A stretch of DNA of 64,000 nucleotides. Source: Undibacterium sp. KW1. Lineage in GTDB: Bacteria > Pseudomonadota > Gammaproteobacteria > Burkholderiales > Burkholderiaceae_D. Position 1 is the first letter of the stretch, and each line of letters opens with the position of its first letter. The notes under the pieces are model-generated. The model searched no databases. It was not told where the DNA came from and worked only from the letters and a program-made list of their open reading frames with translations. The stretch is taken from assembly GCF_009937955.1 (NCBI RefSeq), contig NZ_AP018439.1:3968001-4032000 (forward strand). The letters run 5' to 3'. Shown here piece by piece: positions 46,751 through 55,856 of the stretch. Made by a program: the position numbers and the translations under genes.

Positions 46751-47009
46751 CCGAGAGGGGAAAAGAAGCATCCCGGCGTGGGCAAATCTCTGCAGAAAAT
46801 GCTGGCTGGAGCAGGCTGAATGTCACACATGCGCAAACCAGGCTTTTCAACTTGAATTTAATGAGCACCGTAGCTTCTCCTTAAGTGACAAAAAAGTGGC
46901 AAAAATAGTGACGATAAAAGCTGATGCAAAAAGCTTGTTCCAGCTTATCACATCGATGCGACGTGCCACTCGCCAGAATTTTCACAAACCCTGACCCACA
47001 ATAGAAGAA
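46751..47009. other. Intergenic region, no gene seen
   Basis: About 260 bp between two convergent genes. Apart from the terminator just to its right I see no ORF or repeat. Confidence 0.5.
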
Positions 47010-47041
47010 AGGCCCAAAAAGCATTTCTACTTTTTGAGCCT
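47010..47041 (-). terminator. Rho-independent terminator of rlhA
   Basis: Arms aggcccaaaaag (47010-47021) and ctttttgagcct (47030-47041) match at 11 of 12 positions. On the minus strand the hairpin runs into ttcttct. It lies 22 bp past the rlhA stop. Confidence 0.75.
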
Positions 47042-47063
47042 GCAATTTCCATCCACTAAACCA

Positions 47064-49037
47064 TCATACCGTCTGCGGTCTGTTCTTATGAAAGGTCACG
47101 GTACTATATGGCACTGATGATGGCGGTGGTGCCTGCAGGATGTGCTTTTTCATTGCGCCTATGATGTGCATCTCACACGGCTTGCAATCAAATTTGAGTG
47201 TGTATTTTTCTTCACCGGTGACCAGGGTCATGGGTTCGGCCTTGACCTGGCCTTGTACGCCTTGCACACCCTTGGCCTGTTTGGGGCAGAGGTTGAAGGA
47301 GAAGCGCAGGCAGTGCTTGGTGATCATCAGCGATACTTCGCCCGGTTCTTCATGTGATTCGTAGGCGGCGGCGATCAGTTGTACGGCGTGTTTTTCATAG
47401 AAGCTGCGGGCCTTGTGGTTGTACACGTTGGCGAGGTAGCTCAGGGTGGTTTCTGGATAGGCGACTGGCGGTTCGACTGCCAGTGTGCGTTCAGGGCGCT
47501 GCCATGCGGCTAGACGTGCAGCCTCATGTGCAGCCACCGCATCACGGCGCAGGGCGTTGATGACTGATGATGGTACGAACCATGGCTGTTGCAAATCGAG
47601 ATTGACCTGGGCAGCCTCAAACATGGTGTTGCCGAGCTTGGCGAGGTTGTCGCGCAGGCCTGCTTCTGCCTTGTCGCGGTTTTGTGCCGGTTCCAGTGCG
47701 AGTTGCGTGCTGACTTCAGAAGTCACGCCATCTTCATCGGTAATCTTCAGCAGCAATCCATCAGCCTGTTCTGTCAAAGTCATATAGACAGGAATGCGGC
47801 GCTCAGCGGATTTTTTGGTCAACGCATGTTCCCAGCGATGATCGCGGTTGCGATTGATCAGCGTACCGACTTTTAAACCAGTCAGCTCAGCCATTTTTTC
47901 ATTCGGGAAGACGCGCCAGATTTCGCCATTCTCTGATGCGCCTACGCGTTCTACGGTATTGGCCTGTATGCCCGCGACTTCGCGCTTGACCATATAGTTG
48001 AGGCCATCGCCATTCGACATGGGTTCATTGGCTTCGATCTCAAAGAAGTTGGCAGCCAGGCGGGTGACATAACCGAGGTGCAAGCCTACATATTTGGGTG
48101 AGTCGAATGCGCCTATGTCATCGAGGCGGCCATTGGCAAAATAATCGGTATGACCACGGTGGAAGTTTTTATCAACGTTAGGTGTGAAGGCAACCTGGCT
48201 ATGGCCGCTGGAAGCACGCGTGAATTCTGGTCGGCGCTCTAAAATTTCATCCAGCAGCAAGCGGTAATGGGCTGTGATGTTCTTGACATAGCCCATGTCC
48301 TTGTAGCGGCCTTCTATCTTCAATGACTGCACGCCTGCATCGAGCAAGGCTTCGAGATTGCGGCTCTGGTCATTGTCTTTCATCGACAGCAGATGTTTTT
48401 CATAGGCGACTACCCTGCCCTCGCCATCGCTGAGGGTATAAGGCAGGCGGCAGGCTTGCGAGCAATCGCCACGGTTGGCGCTGCGGCCATTGTCGGCATG
48501 CGAGATATAGCATTGGCCAGAGAAGGCAACGCACAATGCGCCGTGAATAAAATATTCCAGCGGCGTGGCAACCTGCGCCTTGATGGCCTGTATCTGTTTG
48601 ATCGTCAGTTCACGCGCCAGCACCAATTGCGAGAAGCCGACATCGCCAAGGAATTTGGCTTTTTCCACACCACGGATATCGCACTGTGTGCTGGCATGCA
48701 ACTGTATAGGTGGGATATCGAGTTCCAGTATGCCCATGTCTTGCACGATGAGGGCATCGACGCCGGCATCATACAACTGGTGTATCTGCTTCCTTGCCGG
48801 TTCCAGTTCTGAATCATGCAGGATGGTATTCATGGTCACGAAGATGCGCGCATGATAGCGGTGGGCAAATTCCACCAGGCTGGCGATCTCACTGACTTCA
48901 TTACTGGCATTGTGACGCGCACCAAACGAAGGGCCACCGATATACACGGCATCAGCACCATGCAAGATCGCTTCGCGGCCTATTTCTACAGTTTTGGCGG
49001 GCGATAACAGTTCGGTCTGGTTGACAAGCAAGCTCAT
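47064..49037 (-). CDS. rlhA: Peptidase U32 family protein, 23S rRNA 5-hydroxycytidine C2501 synthase RlhA
   Basis: A 657-residue U32 protein, close to the 653 residues of E. coli RlhA (YdcP). The N-terminal barrel reads ELLSPAKTVEIGREAILHGADAVYIGG and carries the cluster-type cysteines in HGALCVAFSGQCYISH and ANRGDCSQACRLPY. A DUF3656-type region and a C-terminal segment with further cysteines (FNLCPKQ and FDCKPCEMH) follow, as in RlhA rather than the shorter TrhP/YegQ. RlhA hydroxylates C2501 of 23S rRNA using a prephenate-dependent route in E. coli. The gene is monocistronic with its own terminator. Confidence 0.88.
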   Translation of the reverse strand: MSLLVNQTELLSPAKTVEIGREAILHGADAVYIGGPSFGARHNASNEVSEIASLVEFAHRYHARIFVTMNTILHDSELEPARKQIHQLYDAGVDALIVQDMGILELDIPPIQLHASTQCDIRGVEKAKFLGDVGFSQLVLARELTIKQIQAIKAQVATPLEYFIHGALCVAFSGQCYISHADNGRSANRGDCSQACRLPYTLSDGEGRVVAYEKHLLSMKDNDQSRNLEALLDAGVQSLKIEGRYKDMGYVKNITAHYRLLLDEILERRPEFTRASSGHSQVAFTPNVDKNFHRGHTDYFANGRLDDIGAFDSPKYVGLHLGYVTRLAANFFEIEANEPMSNGDGLNYMVKREVAGIQANTVERVGASENGEIWRVFPNEKMAELTGLKVGTLINRNRDHRWEHALTKKSAERRIPVYMTLTEQADGLLLKITDEDGVTSEVSTQLALEPAQNRDKAEAGLRDNLAKLGNTMFEAAQVNLDLQQPWFVPSSVINALRRDAVAAHEAARLAAWQRPERTLAVEPPVAYPETTLSYLANVYNHKARSFYEKHAVQLIAAAYESHEEPGEVSLMITKHCLRFSFNLCPKQAKGVQGVQGQVKAEPMTLVTGEEKYTLKFDCKPCEMHIIGAMKKHILQAPPPSSVPYSTVTFHKNRPQTV

Positions 49038-49342
49038 GGTGGTGGCCGGTGACAGGGAAAGGGCGAAATTATAAAGGAAATCAAGGGCTTATGTCATATT
49101 TGCTGCTGCAACCCAGTATTAATTGAATGTTGATTAAGCAATATTTGCGTTGGCAAAGCTGCTTTCTTGGGTTTCCATCAATATTGAAGCCTGATTTTTA
49201 TCTTTTGCAGTGTAGATCAAGACGGGCAAATAACCAGAAGATATGTGGCGCAGACAAAATTTCATTGCACAAAAAGAACGCTTTCCTGTTTCCCTTTCTT
49301 GCCTGCTCTACAATATGGCTCAATGTCACCACTACTGTATCT
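49038..49342. other. Divergent intergenic region between rlhA and dacB
   Basis: About 305 bp. The open frame into dacB from 49127 has no start with a signal peptide before 49343, so this stretch is taken as promoter region. No repeat or RNA structure was seen. Confidence 0.5.
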
Positions 49343-50848
49343 ATGCGCTTAGCTCCTGCCTGCCTTTTGTCCGTTTTACCCTTGCTACCTGCTTTTGCTT
49401 TCGCACAGGCCGGTTTGCCGACTACTGTCGAAGCCGCATTCAGCAGAACCAATGTGCCGGTCCAGGCATTCAGCGCAATCGTCATGCCTGCCAGTGGAGG
49501 CCAGCCAGTCTTGTTGCAGGCCGCAGACCGGCCCATGAACCCGGCATCGGCGATGAAGCTGGTGACAACTATCGTGGCACTCGAAGAACTGGGGCCGACC
49601 TTTCGCTGGAAAACGCAGATACTGGCCGACAAGAGCAGCAAGAAAGACATCTACACTGGCAACCTCTACCTGCGTGGTGGTGGTGAGCCCAACCTGACGA
49701 TAGAAAAACTGGGCAGCATGTTGCGTAGCCTGCGCAACCAGGGCTTGCGACGCCTGCGTGGTGACATCATTCTTGACCGCAGTTATTTCCAGCCTGAGCG
49801 GCCAGATATAGGTGCAGCACAATTCGATGAATTCCCTGATGCTTATTACAACGTCATACCTGATGCACTGCTGGTCAACAGCAACCTCAGCAGCATCTCT
49901 CTGGAATCAACGACGGACAAGATAGAAGCTCGTCTGAACACGCCGCTGGACAAGGTCAAGATCGTTAATCACCTGCACTTTAATGAGCTGCCCTGCTCTG
50001 CCTGGGAGACCGAATGGCAGCCGCCTGTGATAGAGACTGTCAACAACATGGCGGAAGATCCCGAGACAGATAATCCAAACGCGCCAGCCAGTAAAAAACC
50101 ACTGCGTCAGACCACCAAAGCCGGGCTGGAAATCACGCTCAACGGCGGCTTCCCCAAGCGTTGCAAGATCACGAACAATATCAACATCCTTGACCGCAAC
50201 CAGTATCTTGCGCACCTGATACGCGCGCTATGGCAAGAGATGGGTGGTACCTGGCAGGGTGAAGTGCGCGATGGCAAGACACCCGCCTCGGCCACGGTAT
50301 TGGCAGAGCGCCAGTCCGAGCCACTGGCAGACATTCTGCGCATCATCAACAAGCAGTCTGACAATGTCATGGCGCGCATGCTGTACCTGACTCTGGGCGC
50401 AGAATCCGCCAACAAGCAGGGCATGACTAACCTGCAGGCAGCGGACGCACGTATCAGGCAATGGTTGTTCAGGCAGGGTATCAACGATGCCGGGCTGGTG
50501 CTGGAAAATGGTTCCGGCCTTTCACGAATTGAACGTATCAGCCCACAACAAATGGCGGGTTTATTGCAGGTGGCCGCCCGCAGCAACTGGTATGCAGAAT
50601 TTGCCAGCAGCCTGCCGGTGGCCTCCATGGATGGCACCATGCGCCGTCGTCTCAAAGGTGGGCCGGCAGAATTACGCGCGCGCATCAAGACCGGCACCTT
50701 GAAAGATGTGGTGGCGATTGCCGGTTATGTCAGGGATATCAATGACCAGCAATGGATAGTGGCGGCGATGATCAATCATGATGAAGCTGTCAAGGCAAAA
50801 GCTGCTTTGGACGAATTGATTACATGGGTGGCGGCAGGTCGCCCATAA
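49343..50848 (+). CDS. dacB: D-alanyl-D-alanine carboxypeptidase/endopeptidase, PBP4 type
   Basis: About 501 residues. A signal peptide is visible from the ATG at 49343 (MRLAPACLLSVLPLLPAFAF). Catalytic motifs of the class C penicillin-binding proteins are PASAMKLV (SxxK), NKQSDNVMARM (SxN) and IKTGTLKDV (KTG). Between them lies the PBP4 insert. It cleaves the terminal D-Ala or 4-3 crosslinks in the periplasm. The C-terminal part includes AIAGYVRDINDQQWIV. A longer reading to 49127 lacks a signal peptide at its start and is rejected. Confidence 0.92.
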   Translation: MRLAPACLLSVLPLLPAFAFAQAGLPTTVEAAFSRTNVPVQAFSAIVMPASGGQPVLLQAADRPMNPASAMKLVTTIVALEELGPTFRWKTQILADKSSKKDIYTGNLYLRGGGEPNLTIEKLGSMLRSLRNQGLRRLRGDIILDRSYFQPERPDIGAAQFDEFPDAYYNVIPDALLVNSNLSSISLESTTDKIEARLNTPLDKVKIVNHLHFNELPCSAWETEWQPPVIETVNNMAEDPETDNPNAPASKKPLRQTTKAGLEITLNGGFPKRCKITNNINILDRNQYLAHLIRALWQEMGGTWQGEVRDGKTPASATVLAERQSEPLADILRIINKQSDNVMARMLYLTLGAESANKQGMTNLQAADARIRQWLFRQGINDAGLVLENGSGLSRIERISPQQMAGLLQVAARSNWYAEFASSLPVASMDGTMRRRLKGGPAELRARIKTGTLKDVVAIAGYVRDINDQQWIVAAMINHDEAVKAKAALDELITWVAAGRP

Positions 50849-50870
50849 ATTTCACTGCGATCCACTGCGC

Positions 50871-51800
50871 CTATTTGGTTTTGACCGGCTTGTCATTGAC
50901 CACGACATACTTCTGCGTATCAGCATCAAAAACCAGCTTCTTCTTGCCCTTTTGCGCAGTAATGACAAAGTCATAGCTGTTGGTGCGTTCACCTGCACTG
51001 TCGGTCATTCGGCTAACCTGGCGGTAACCGTAAGTTTTACCTGCAAATTCGACGATGAGCGGGCCAGGTGCGGCGATGCCGGGGGCGAGCTCCCATTTGG
51101 CCAGGTAGTCATAGCAATGCGGCGGGTCTTGTTCGTTTTCATGCAGGTGCAGGCGTGGATGCTTGCCTTTGCCGGGGCGCATCATGCTTTCACATTCTGG
51201 GCCACTCTCTACATGCTTGACCAGATCGACATCCTGGCCTTTGTCAAACAATGGGGTGATCTTGTCTGCTTCTATGCGCAACAAACGCAACCAGACATGG
51301 ACTTCGTTTTTTTCTACATGGCTATGTTCTATTGCCATGGCAAAGTCACCGGGGAATAATTCCACCATGCTGGTCTTGCTGATGCGACCGTTGGCAGCCA
51401 GCCATTCAACCACATCCTGACGATTGGTCAGTGACCAGGCCTCACCACGGCGTTTGAACCAGTACGCGGCAATCAAATTGGGCAAACCCGATGCAAGTGG
51501 CTCGCCCTTGACCAGCAGGACAGCCGTGTCTGCATCGAGTTTTTGTACATGCAGGGCATGCATGCGCAATGCCAGTTGGGTTGTCGAGGGAATCGACGCT
51601 GGCAACTCTGCCTTTAGTTGCGGTGTCCTGATGATGTCTTTGTCGTCATTGATATCCCAGCCCTTGAACACCAGGCGCATGAGATCGCGCTGCTCCAGCG
51701 TTTGCACTGACTCATTGCGGGCGCAGGCCACCAGCATGCACAGGGATAGCATGAGTACTGCGTAAGCAGGGGAGTAAATGAAGCGCCAGGTTAATTGCAC
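50871..51800 (-). CDS. Lipoprotein of unknown function
   Basis: About 309 residues if the GTG at 51800 is used. That start gives a lipoprotein signal, LTWRFIYSPAYAVLMLSLCM with lipobox LVAC, and has GAGAAG nine bases upstream. A longer reading to 51896 exists. No enzyme motif is recognised; the mature part contains a His-rich segment, PRLHLHENEQDPPHCYD, and two candidate disulfide cysteines. The C-terminal end is Lys-rich (KGKKKLVFD). It is convergent with dacB and follows the TPR protein gene on the same strand by 120 bp. Confidence 0.75.
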   Translation of the reverse strand: MQLTWRFIYSPAYAVLMLSLCMLVACARNESVQTLEQRDLMRLVFKGWDINDDKDIIRTPQLKAELPASIPSTTQLALRMHALHVQKLDADTAVLLVKGEPLASGLPNLIAAYWFKRRGEAWSLTNRQDVVEWLAANGRISKTSMVELFPGDFAMAIEHSHVEKNEVHVWLRLLRIEADKITPLFDKGQDVDLVKHVESGPECESMMRPGKGKHPRLHLHENEQDPPHCYDYLAKWELAPGIAAPGPLIVEFAGKTYGYRQVSRMTDSAGERTNSYDFVITAQKGKKKLVFDADTQKYVVVNDKPVKTK

Positions 51801-51920
51801 AAGGGAAATTCTTCTCGATGAGGCAGTCTGGATTTTAACTGATAGGCAGTGATTGAAGGTTGTTTGATGGACTAAGTATGGTTTTAGCCCGCTCACCCAG
51901 GCCAGAAGAACACAAAGCCC

Positions 51921-53345
51921 CTACTCTCCATTCTTGAACCGCCTCACAGCCTCATCCCGCTTGGCAATGAGCTTGTCCCCCTTGGTCTGCATGCCCAGCG
52001 CAAAGTATGACTGTGCCAGGGCTTCGAGAGTGTAGATATCCCATTCATTGCCATTTGCCATGCTCTTTTCCAACAGGGCGATGGCTTGTTTGTGGCTGTT
52101 CTTTTTGGCGTACAGCAGGGCCAGTTCATTGACCAGTAACTGATATGGCTGACTGTTGAGGCCGCGCTCAAACCAGGTGCGGGCACCTTCCTGGTCTTCG
52201 CGATAAATGGCGATGCCGCGGTAATAGCAAAGACGTGATTTCAAATCATCGACCAGTATTTCATCGCCGGTGGTTTTTCTGATGTTGCCGATGAAGGTCT
52301 CCATCTCAGAAAAAGAACCGCCCCACTGCGGCAACAATTTGCTCAGGCAGGCATATACCGGTGAATACAGGGTGGGGTCATTTTGCAGGGCGATTTTTAG
52401 CAATACATCATCACCGTCTTTGATACTGAGTGCCCTGTTACTGGTGATTAACTCACCTGCACAGATACTGCATGATTTTATTTTTTCATTGGCTTTCGTC
52501 AGATCGACTCTTGCCAGGCTGGATAATTGATGAAACTCAGCAAACTGTTTTTTGCTGGTCTCAGCAGCCAGTTTATCACCGCGCGCATCCCATGCCTGCT
52601 GTTGCAAGAACATGCCACGTGCGAGTGAAGCATAGCCATAGGTGCTGGATTTTAGCCAGGTATCAAACTGCTTTTGAAAGTCTTTGTCCAGGCGCGACAA
52701 AGTAGCAAAGCGTTTATAAAGGGTATTTGATTTAAGCCTGCCAGCCTTGTTTTGTGCAAAAGCACTATCGAGTGCAATGTCCAGCTTTTTGAATTCGCCG
52801 CGCCATAACATGCCCACCAGGATGTTTTGTTCATGTTCTTCATCGGCATAATTGCTGCCCAGTTTTTGCAGTTCAGGATTTTCTGTTGAGCTTTTTAACC
52901 ATACGACCTGATGTAATTCAGTATTACCGGCATCGCGGAAAGACTGGTGCCATATTTCTTGAAAGCCCTCTTGCGCCATGCTGTTCTTACGGGCGACATA
53001 CCATACTGTGGTCATGCCCCAGTATGAATAGAATCTCTCCATATCCCTGGGAAAAGGATGGAAGTAGGCTTTATAGCTGAGCAAGTCCTTGTCATTTTTT
53101 TGCCCGACGACCTTATAGGGCATGAAGCGGCTTTCCACCATTTTTTGCAGCAGTTGCGTCAGGGCAGAATCAGACAGCCATGCGCTCTCCTTCACTTTTT
53201 CGTTCGCCGCAATTGGCGTAGCCGGTTTGGTTTGTGCCTGAACCTGCGTAGCAGCAAAACTCAATACCATGGCGCAGGCAAGGCCAAGTTTGCTCAGGTA
53301 TGAAACTTCTTTTAGATGGGACTTGCTGGATAAATGATCAGGCAT
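51921..53345 (-). CDS. Exported TPR-repeat protein of unknown function
   Basis: About 474 residues from ATG at 53345 (MPDHLSSKSHLKEVSYLSKL). A signal peptide follows (LGLACAMVLSFAATQVQAQ). The central part includes RFYSYWGMTTVWYVARKN and a CxxC-type pair, KSCSICAGE. The C-terminal 150 residues are TPR-like (YQLLVNELALLYAKKNSHKQ, then ALAQSYFALGMQTKGDKLI). It is probably a periplasmic scaffold. No family is recognised. The next gene downstream encodes a lipoprotein and may be co-transcribed. Confidence 0.78.
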   Translation of the reverse strand: MPDHLSSKSHLKEVSYLSKLGLACAMVLSFAATQVQAQTKPATPIAANEKVKESAWLSDSALTQLLQKMVESRFMPYKVVGQKNDKDLLSYKAYFHPFPRDMERFYSYWGMTTVWYVARKNSMAQEGFQEIWHQSFRDAGNTELHQVVWLKSSTENPELQKLGSNYADEEHEQNILVGMLWRGEFKKLDIALDSAFAQNKAGRLKSNTLYKRFATLSRLDKDFQKQFDTWLKSSTYGYASLARGMFLQQQAWDARGDKLAAETSKKQFAEFHQLSSLARVDLTKANEKIKSCSICAGELITSNRALSIKDGDDVLLKIALQNDPTLYSPVYACLSKLLPQWGGSFSEMETFIGNIRKTTGDEILVDDLKSRLCYYRGIAIYREDQEGARTWFERGLNSQPYQLLVNELALLYAKKNSHKQAIALLEKSMANGNEWDIYTLEALAQSYFALGMQTKGDKLIAKRDEAVRRFKNGE

Positions 53346-53554
53346 GGATGACAACTCAGATTTTTGTATACCAATCATAGCCCGACAGACCGACAAACGC
53401 CAAGCGTGCTTGCGCATGTTGGATACAAATCACAGATTCAATCAAAACAAAAAAATAATCCTATTGACATCAAAAATGATTTGCAAATGGATAATGTGTG
53501 CACTATGCTCATTTCTACAACTTGCACAACAGGTTGAGCACAGCACATCAAACA

Positions 53555-53755
53555 ATATCGGGAGAGACTGCCAAATAAAGATTGTGGCAGCGCCGAAGGA
53601 GCAACCGCCCCGGAAACTCTCAGGCAAAAGGACCGTTATTGTTTTCAAACTCTGAAGAGCGGCTGGATTGCGTCGCCCAGCACACCGAAGGAGCAAGCAT
53701 TGCCGCCTTACCCATGGCAGCAGGCGAAATCTCTCAGGTCCAGGACAGAGGGGGT
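53555..53755 (+). promoter_or_regulatory. Tandem glycine riboswitch
   Basis: Two adjacent glycine aptamers. Aptamer 1 opens with GGGAGAGACTGCC near 53560, has gccgaaggagcaa at 53592-53604 and closes with gaaactctcaggcaaaaggac near 53613-53633. Aptamer 2 opens near 53652 (AACTCTGAAGAGCGGC), has accgaaggagcaa at 53684-53696 and closes with aaatctctcaggtccagga near 53727-53745. The duplicated core and short linker are the classic form upstream of gcvT or glycine transporters, where glycine binding usually raises expression. Here gcvTHP is absent. A TTGACA at 53464-53469 and GATAAT at 53490-53495 are promoter-like but spaced 20 bp. Confidence 0.93.
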
Positions 53756-53809
53756 ATCCGTTGCGTAACTGCGCACGGACATCCCTTTGACGTCTGGAGT
53801 CTGCTTACC

Positions 53810-54061
53810 ATGAAATTCATCCATTTGAACGGTGACACTGTCACCGCGATGGCGGCCGCCTGCGCGCTGTCCATCTATAAAACCGGGTTTTACACTGATT
53901 GCAAAACCGAGTTCAAAAACATGAACGACGCTCAACAAACAGCCAGCCTTGATGGTCCTTGCTACAAAGATGATCTCAGTATCACTTTAATCACTACAAT
54001 CACCACAGGCCTTTTGCACTCTCACGATATGCGACCGCAGTGTAGTCACATTCATTGTTGA
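53810..54061 (+). CDS. Small ORF controlled by the glycine riboswitch, unknown product
   Basis: An 83-residue ORF opening MKFIHLNGDTVTAMAAACAL. It begins 55 bp after the riboswitch with GGAG at 53796-53799, ten bases before the ATG. It contains five Cys (AAACALS, TDCKTE, GPCYKD, PQCSH and the final residue) and no clear membrane helix or signal peptide. The terminator at 54058-54085 overlaps its stop codon. No family is recognised and it is not a fragment of GcvT that I can see. A glycine-responsive small protein is the simplest reading; a non-coding transcript between riboswitch and terminator is the alternative. Confidence 0.55.
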   Translation: MKFIHLNGDTVTAMAAACALSIYKTGFYTDCKTEFKNMNDAQQTASLDGPCYKDDLSITLITTITTGLLHSHDMRPQCSHIHC

Positions 54062-54085
54062 CGCTGACCAGCGCAATTTCTTTTT
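54058..54085 (+). terminator. Rho-independent terminator closing the riboswitch transcript
   Basis: Stem TTG(A)CGCT/AGCGCAA with loop GACC at 54058-54076, one bulged A, followed by TTTCTTTTT at 54077-54085. It overlaps the TGA of the small ORF and separates it from the genes at 54263 onward. Confidence 0.7.
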
Positions 54086-54262
54086 CATAAAAATTCTGAT
54101 TATAGAGTTCTGAACCGCTCTATAAGCGGATCCCCTATTCCCGTTTGCGCGGGAATGTTGTCCGGCATGCTCAGCCATGCCATGTTTCAAGCCGCCCAAT
54201 CCGCTTGAATGGGCGAGCTATTGTCTCAAGCAAGTCACAAACCAACCAAGGAGTAAATCATC

Positions 54263-55012
54263 ATGCATTTTCACCCTGTTTCAAGATTCAAAAAATCCAC
54301 CCTGGCTGCTTTGATTGTCAGCATCAGTTGCGCTGTAGCCAGCCCTGCATTATTGGCACAAAATCTGGCTAGCGATATTGGTGGAACAAGCGATCAGGCC
54401 CGCCTGGTCAGCGCTGCTGCACAACGCGATTTTGCTGAATTTGTACAGTTCAATGTACAGCGACGTGGCGGCACTTTGCCGTCTGAATTCCCGCTCGAAG
54501 TCAATGATGTGCAAGACCTCAAGGACGCGAAGATAGGCTATGGGTTTCCAGTTTATAGCCTGCCGCCGCAAGATGTCATGACAGGTCGCGGTGATTTACG
54601 CAGCATGGCAAAAGCGACCGGTGAATGGCGCTTTGTCATCACCCTCAACGACACACCGATAGGACTGGCAACCCTGCGGCAAAACAACGGGCGCTGGGGT
54701 GTAATTTCGTATGGCGGCGCAGTGCTGGCCAAGGATGTCGATGCAGCGATTGCAGTGCATGGCAACAGCACACGCTCCAACCTGCGCTTCATTCGCGTGT
54801 ATCAGGCCATGTCGGATTTTCTGGAAGTAGTCTCGCCTACCGATGCTCGTGCCCGCTTTGCGCCCTTGCAAGCCGCCCGCCAGAATTTGCTGCTGCAACA
54901 GCGCAGTGAAAGACTCGGCACTCAATCTGCCAACAACGGTTTGCTCGAGCAAAGCGACATCCTTGAACCTTTGCGCATCAGCGTCAAGCGCAATATCGAC
55001 AGCTTTCGCTAA
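54263..55012 (+). CDS. Secreted protein of unknown function, partner of the papain-like protease
   Basis: A 249-residue protein with a signal peptide (LAALIVSISCAVASPALLAQ, cleavage near LAQ-NL). AAGGAG lies 9-12 bases before the ATG. The mature protein is mixed alpha/beta with FVITLNDTPIGLATLRQNNG in the middle and Gln/Arg-rich helices at the C-terminus (AARQNLLLQQRSERLG). I do not recognise a family. The protease gene follows after 44 bp, so the two form an operon. It could be an inhibitor, a chaperone or an adhesin-like partner of the protease; the sequence does not decide. Confidence 0.8.
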   Translation: MHFHPVSRFKKSTLAALIVSISCAVASPALLAQNLASDIGGTSDQARLVSAAAQRDFAEFVQFNVQRRGGTLPSEFPLEVNDVQDLKDAKIGYGFPVYSLPPQDVMTGRGDLRSMAKATGEWRFVITLNDTPIGLATLRQNNGRWGVISYGGAVLAKDVDAAIAVHGNSTRSNLRFIRVYQAMSDFLEVVSPTDARARFAPLQAARQNLLLQQRSERLGTQSANNGLLEQSDILEPLRISVKRNIDSFR

Positions 55013-55056
55013 GCCAAAATCCAGTTGAATATACCTACAATAAATACGGTGATATC

Positions 55057-55644
55057 ATGAAAAAAAATCTGTTAAAGCTCATACTCGTCTTGGGAGCAAT
55101 GCTGGGCATACCCAGCGCTTACGCGCAATACCGCGCATTGAATGTACCGCTGGTCACGCAAGAACACAGCCAGTGGTGCTGGGCAGGCAGCAGCAAGGCC
55201 TTGCTGAGTTTTTATAATCAAAATCCCAGCCAGTGCCAGATAGTGAACTGGGCTTATGGTCTGAACTATGCTTGCGGCAATACCAACTTTAACTGGAACA
55301 GCAACGCCAACCAGCCCAACTCCATGTACGGTAGCGGCGGCAGCGTACAAAACATCCTGGCACATTGGGGCGTGCCAAATACTGCCTATAACTATGCATC
55401 ATCATGGAACACGGTGGTCAACGACATCAATGCCAACCGCCCTTTCGTCATCCGCTATGGCTGGACCAATGGCGGCGGCCATATCATGGTCGGTACTGGC
55501 TATGAGGTGTATAACGGCACCAACTATATCTACATCATGAACCCATGGCCAGGCGAAGGCAAAACCTACCGGACTTATGGCTCTGCCGTGTCCGACTATG
55601 ATCATCAGTGGACGCATACGCAGCGCATGAATATCAGTGGTTGA
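55057..55644 (+). CDS. Secreted papain-like cysteine protease, C39/AvrRpt2-like
   Basis: A 195-residue exported protein. The signal peptide is KLILVLGAMLGIPSAYAQ. The catalytic Cys is in EHSQWCWAGSSKALLSFY, the His in GGGHIMVGTGYE and the Asn in IMNPWPGEG, in the order C-H-N of papain-like enzymes; the QWCWA start is the pattern of peptidase C39-like and AvrRpt2-like (C70) families. The mature size of about 170 residues fits a minimal catalytic domain without a propeptide, which makes the upstream secreted protein a candidate inhibitor. Substrates are unknown. Confidence 0.87.
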   Translation: MKKNLLKLILVLGAMLGIPSAYAQYRALNVPLVTQEHSQWCWAGSSKALLSFYNQNPSQCQIVNWAYGLNYACGNTNFNWNSNANQPNSMYGSGGSVQNILAHWGVPNTAYNYASSWNTVVNDINANRPFVIRYGWTNGGGHIMVGTGYEVYNGTNYIYIMNPWPGEGKTYRTYGSAVSDYDHQWTHTQRMNISG

Positions 55645-55670
55645 TGTTTAAAATACTGATGCAGTAAATT

Positions 55671-55702
55671 GACTGGGGGTGCAGGGAACGCCACCTCCAG
55701 TC
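55671..55702 (+). terminator. Hairpin after the protease gene, possible terminator
   Basis: gactgggggtg (55671-55681) pairs with cacctccagtc (55692-55702) with one G-U pair. There is no T run after it, so it is a weak or Rho-assisted terminator at best. Confidence 0.35.
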
Positions 55703-55856
55703 CATAACTCAACACTGTTCAAGACAAACCACAGGAACATATTTTGACTGTGATTCAGATAACAACATATACTGGAACATAATCAGCGCCTCAATTTCCG
55801 ACCATTGGCATCACCTGTCAATTCCAAATCAGGCAATTTTTCAACACCAAGTCGAT

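Noticed and set aside
49127..49342. N-terminal extension of dacB
   Set aside because: It would bury the signal peptide at residue 73 onward; the ATG at 49343 directly precedes a normal signal peptide.
53582..53809. Longer reading of the 53810 ORF through the riboswitch
   Set aside because: It runs across both aptamers, which are RNA structures; the GGAG-preceded ATG at 53810 is the first sensible start.
54120..54165. Hairpin around attcccg...cgggaat before the secreted protein gene
   Set aside because: The arms are 7 bp and such CCCGxxCGGG repeats are frequent in these genomes; I found no T tract and no second copy in the window.
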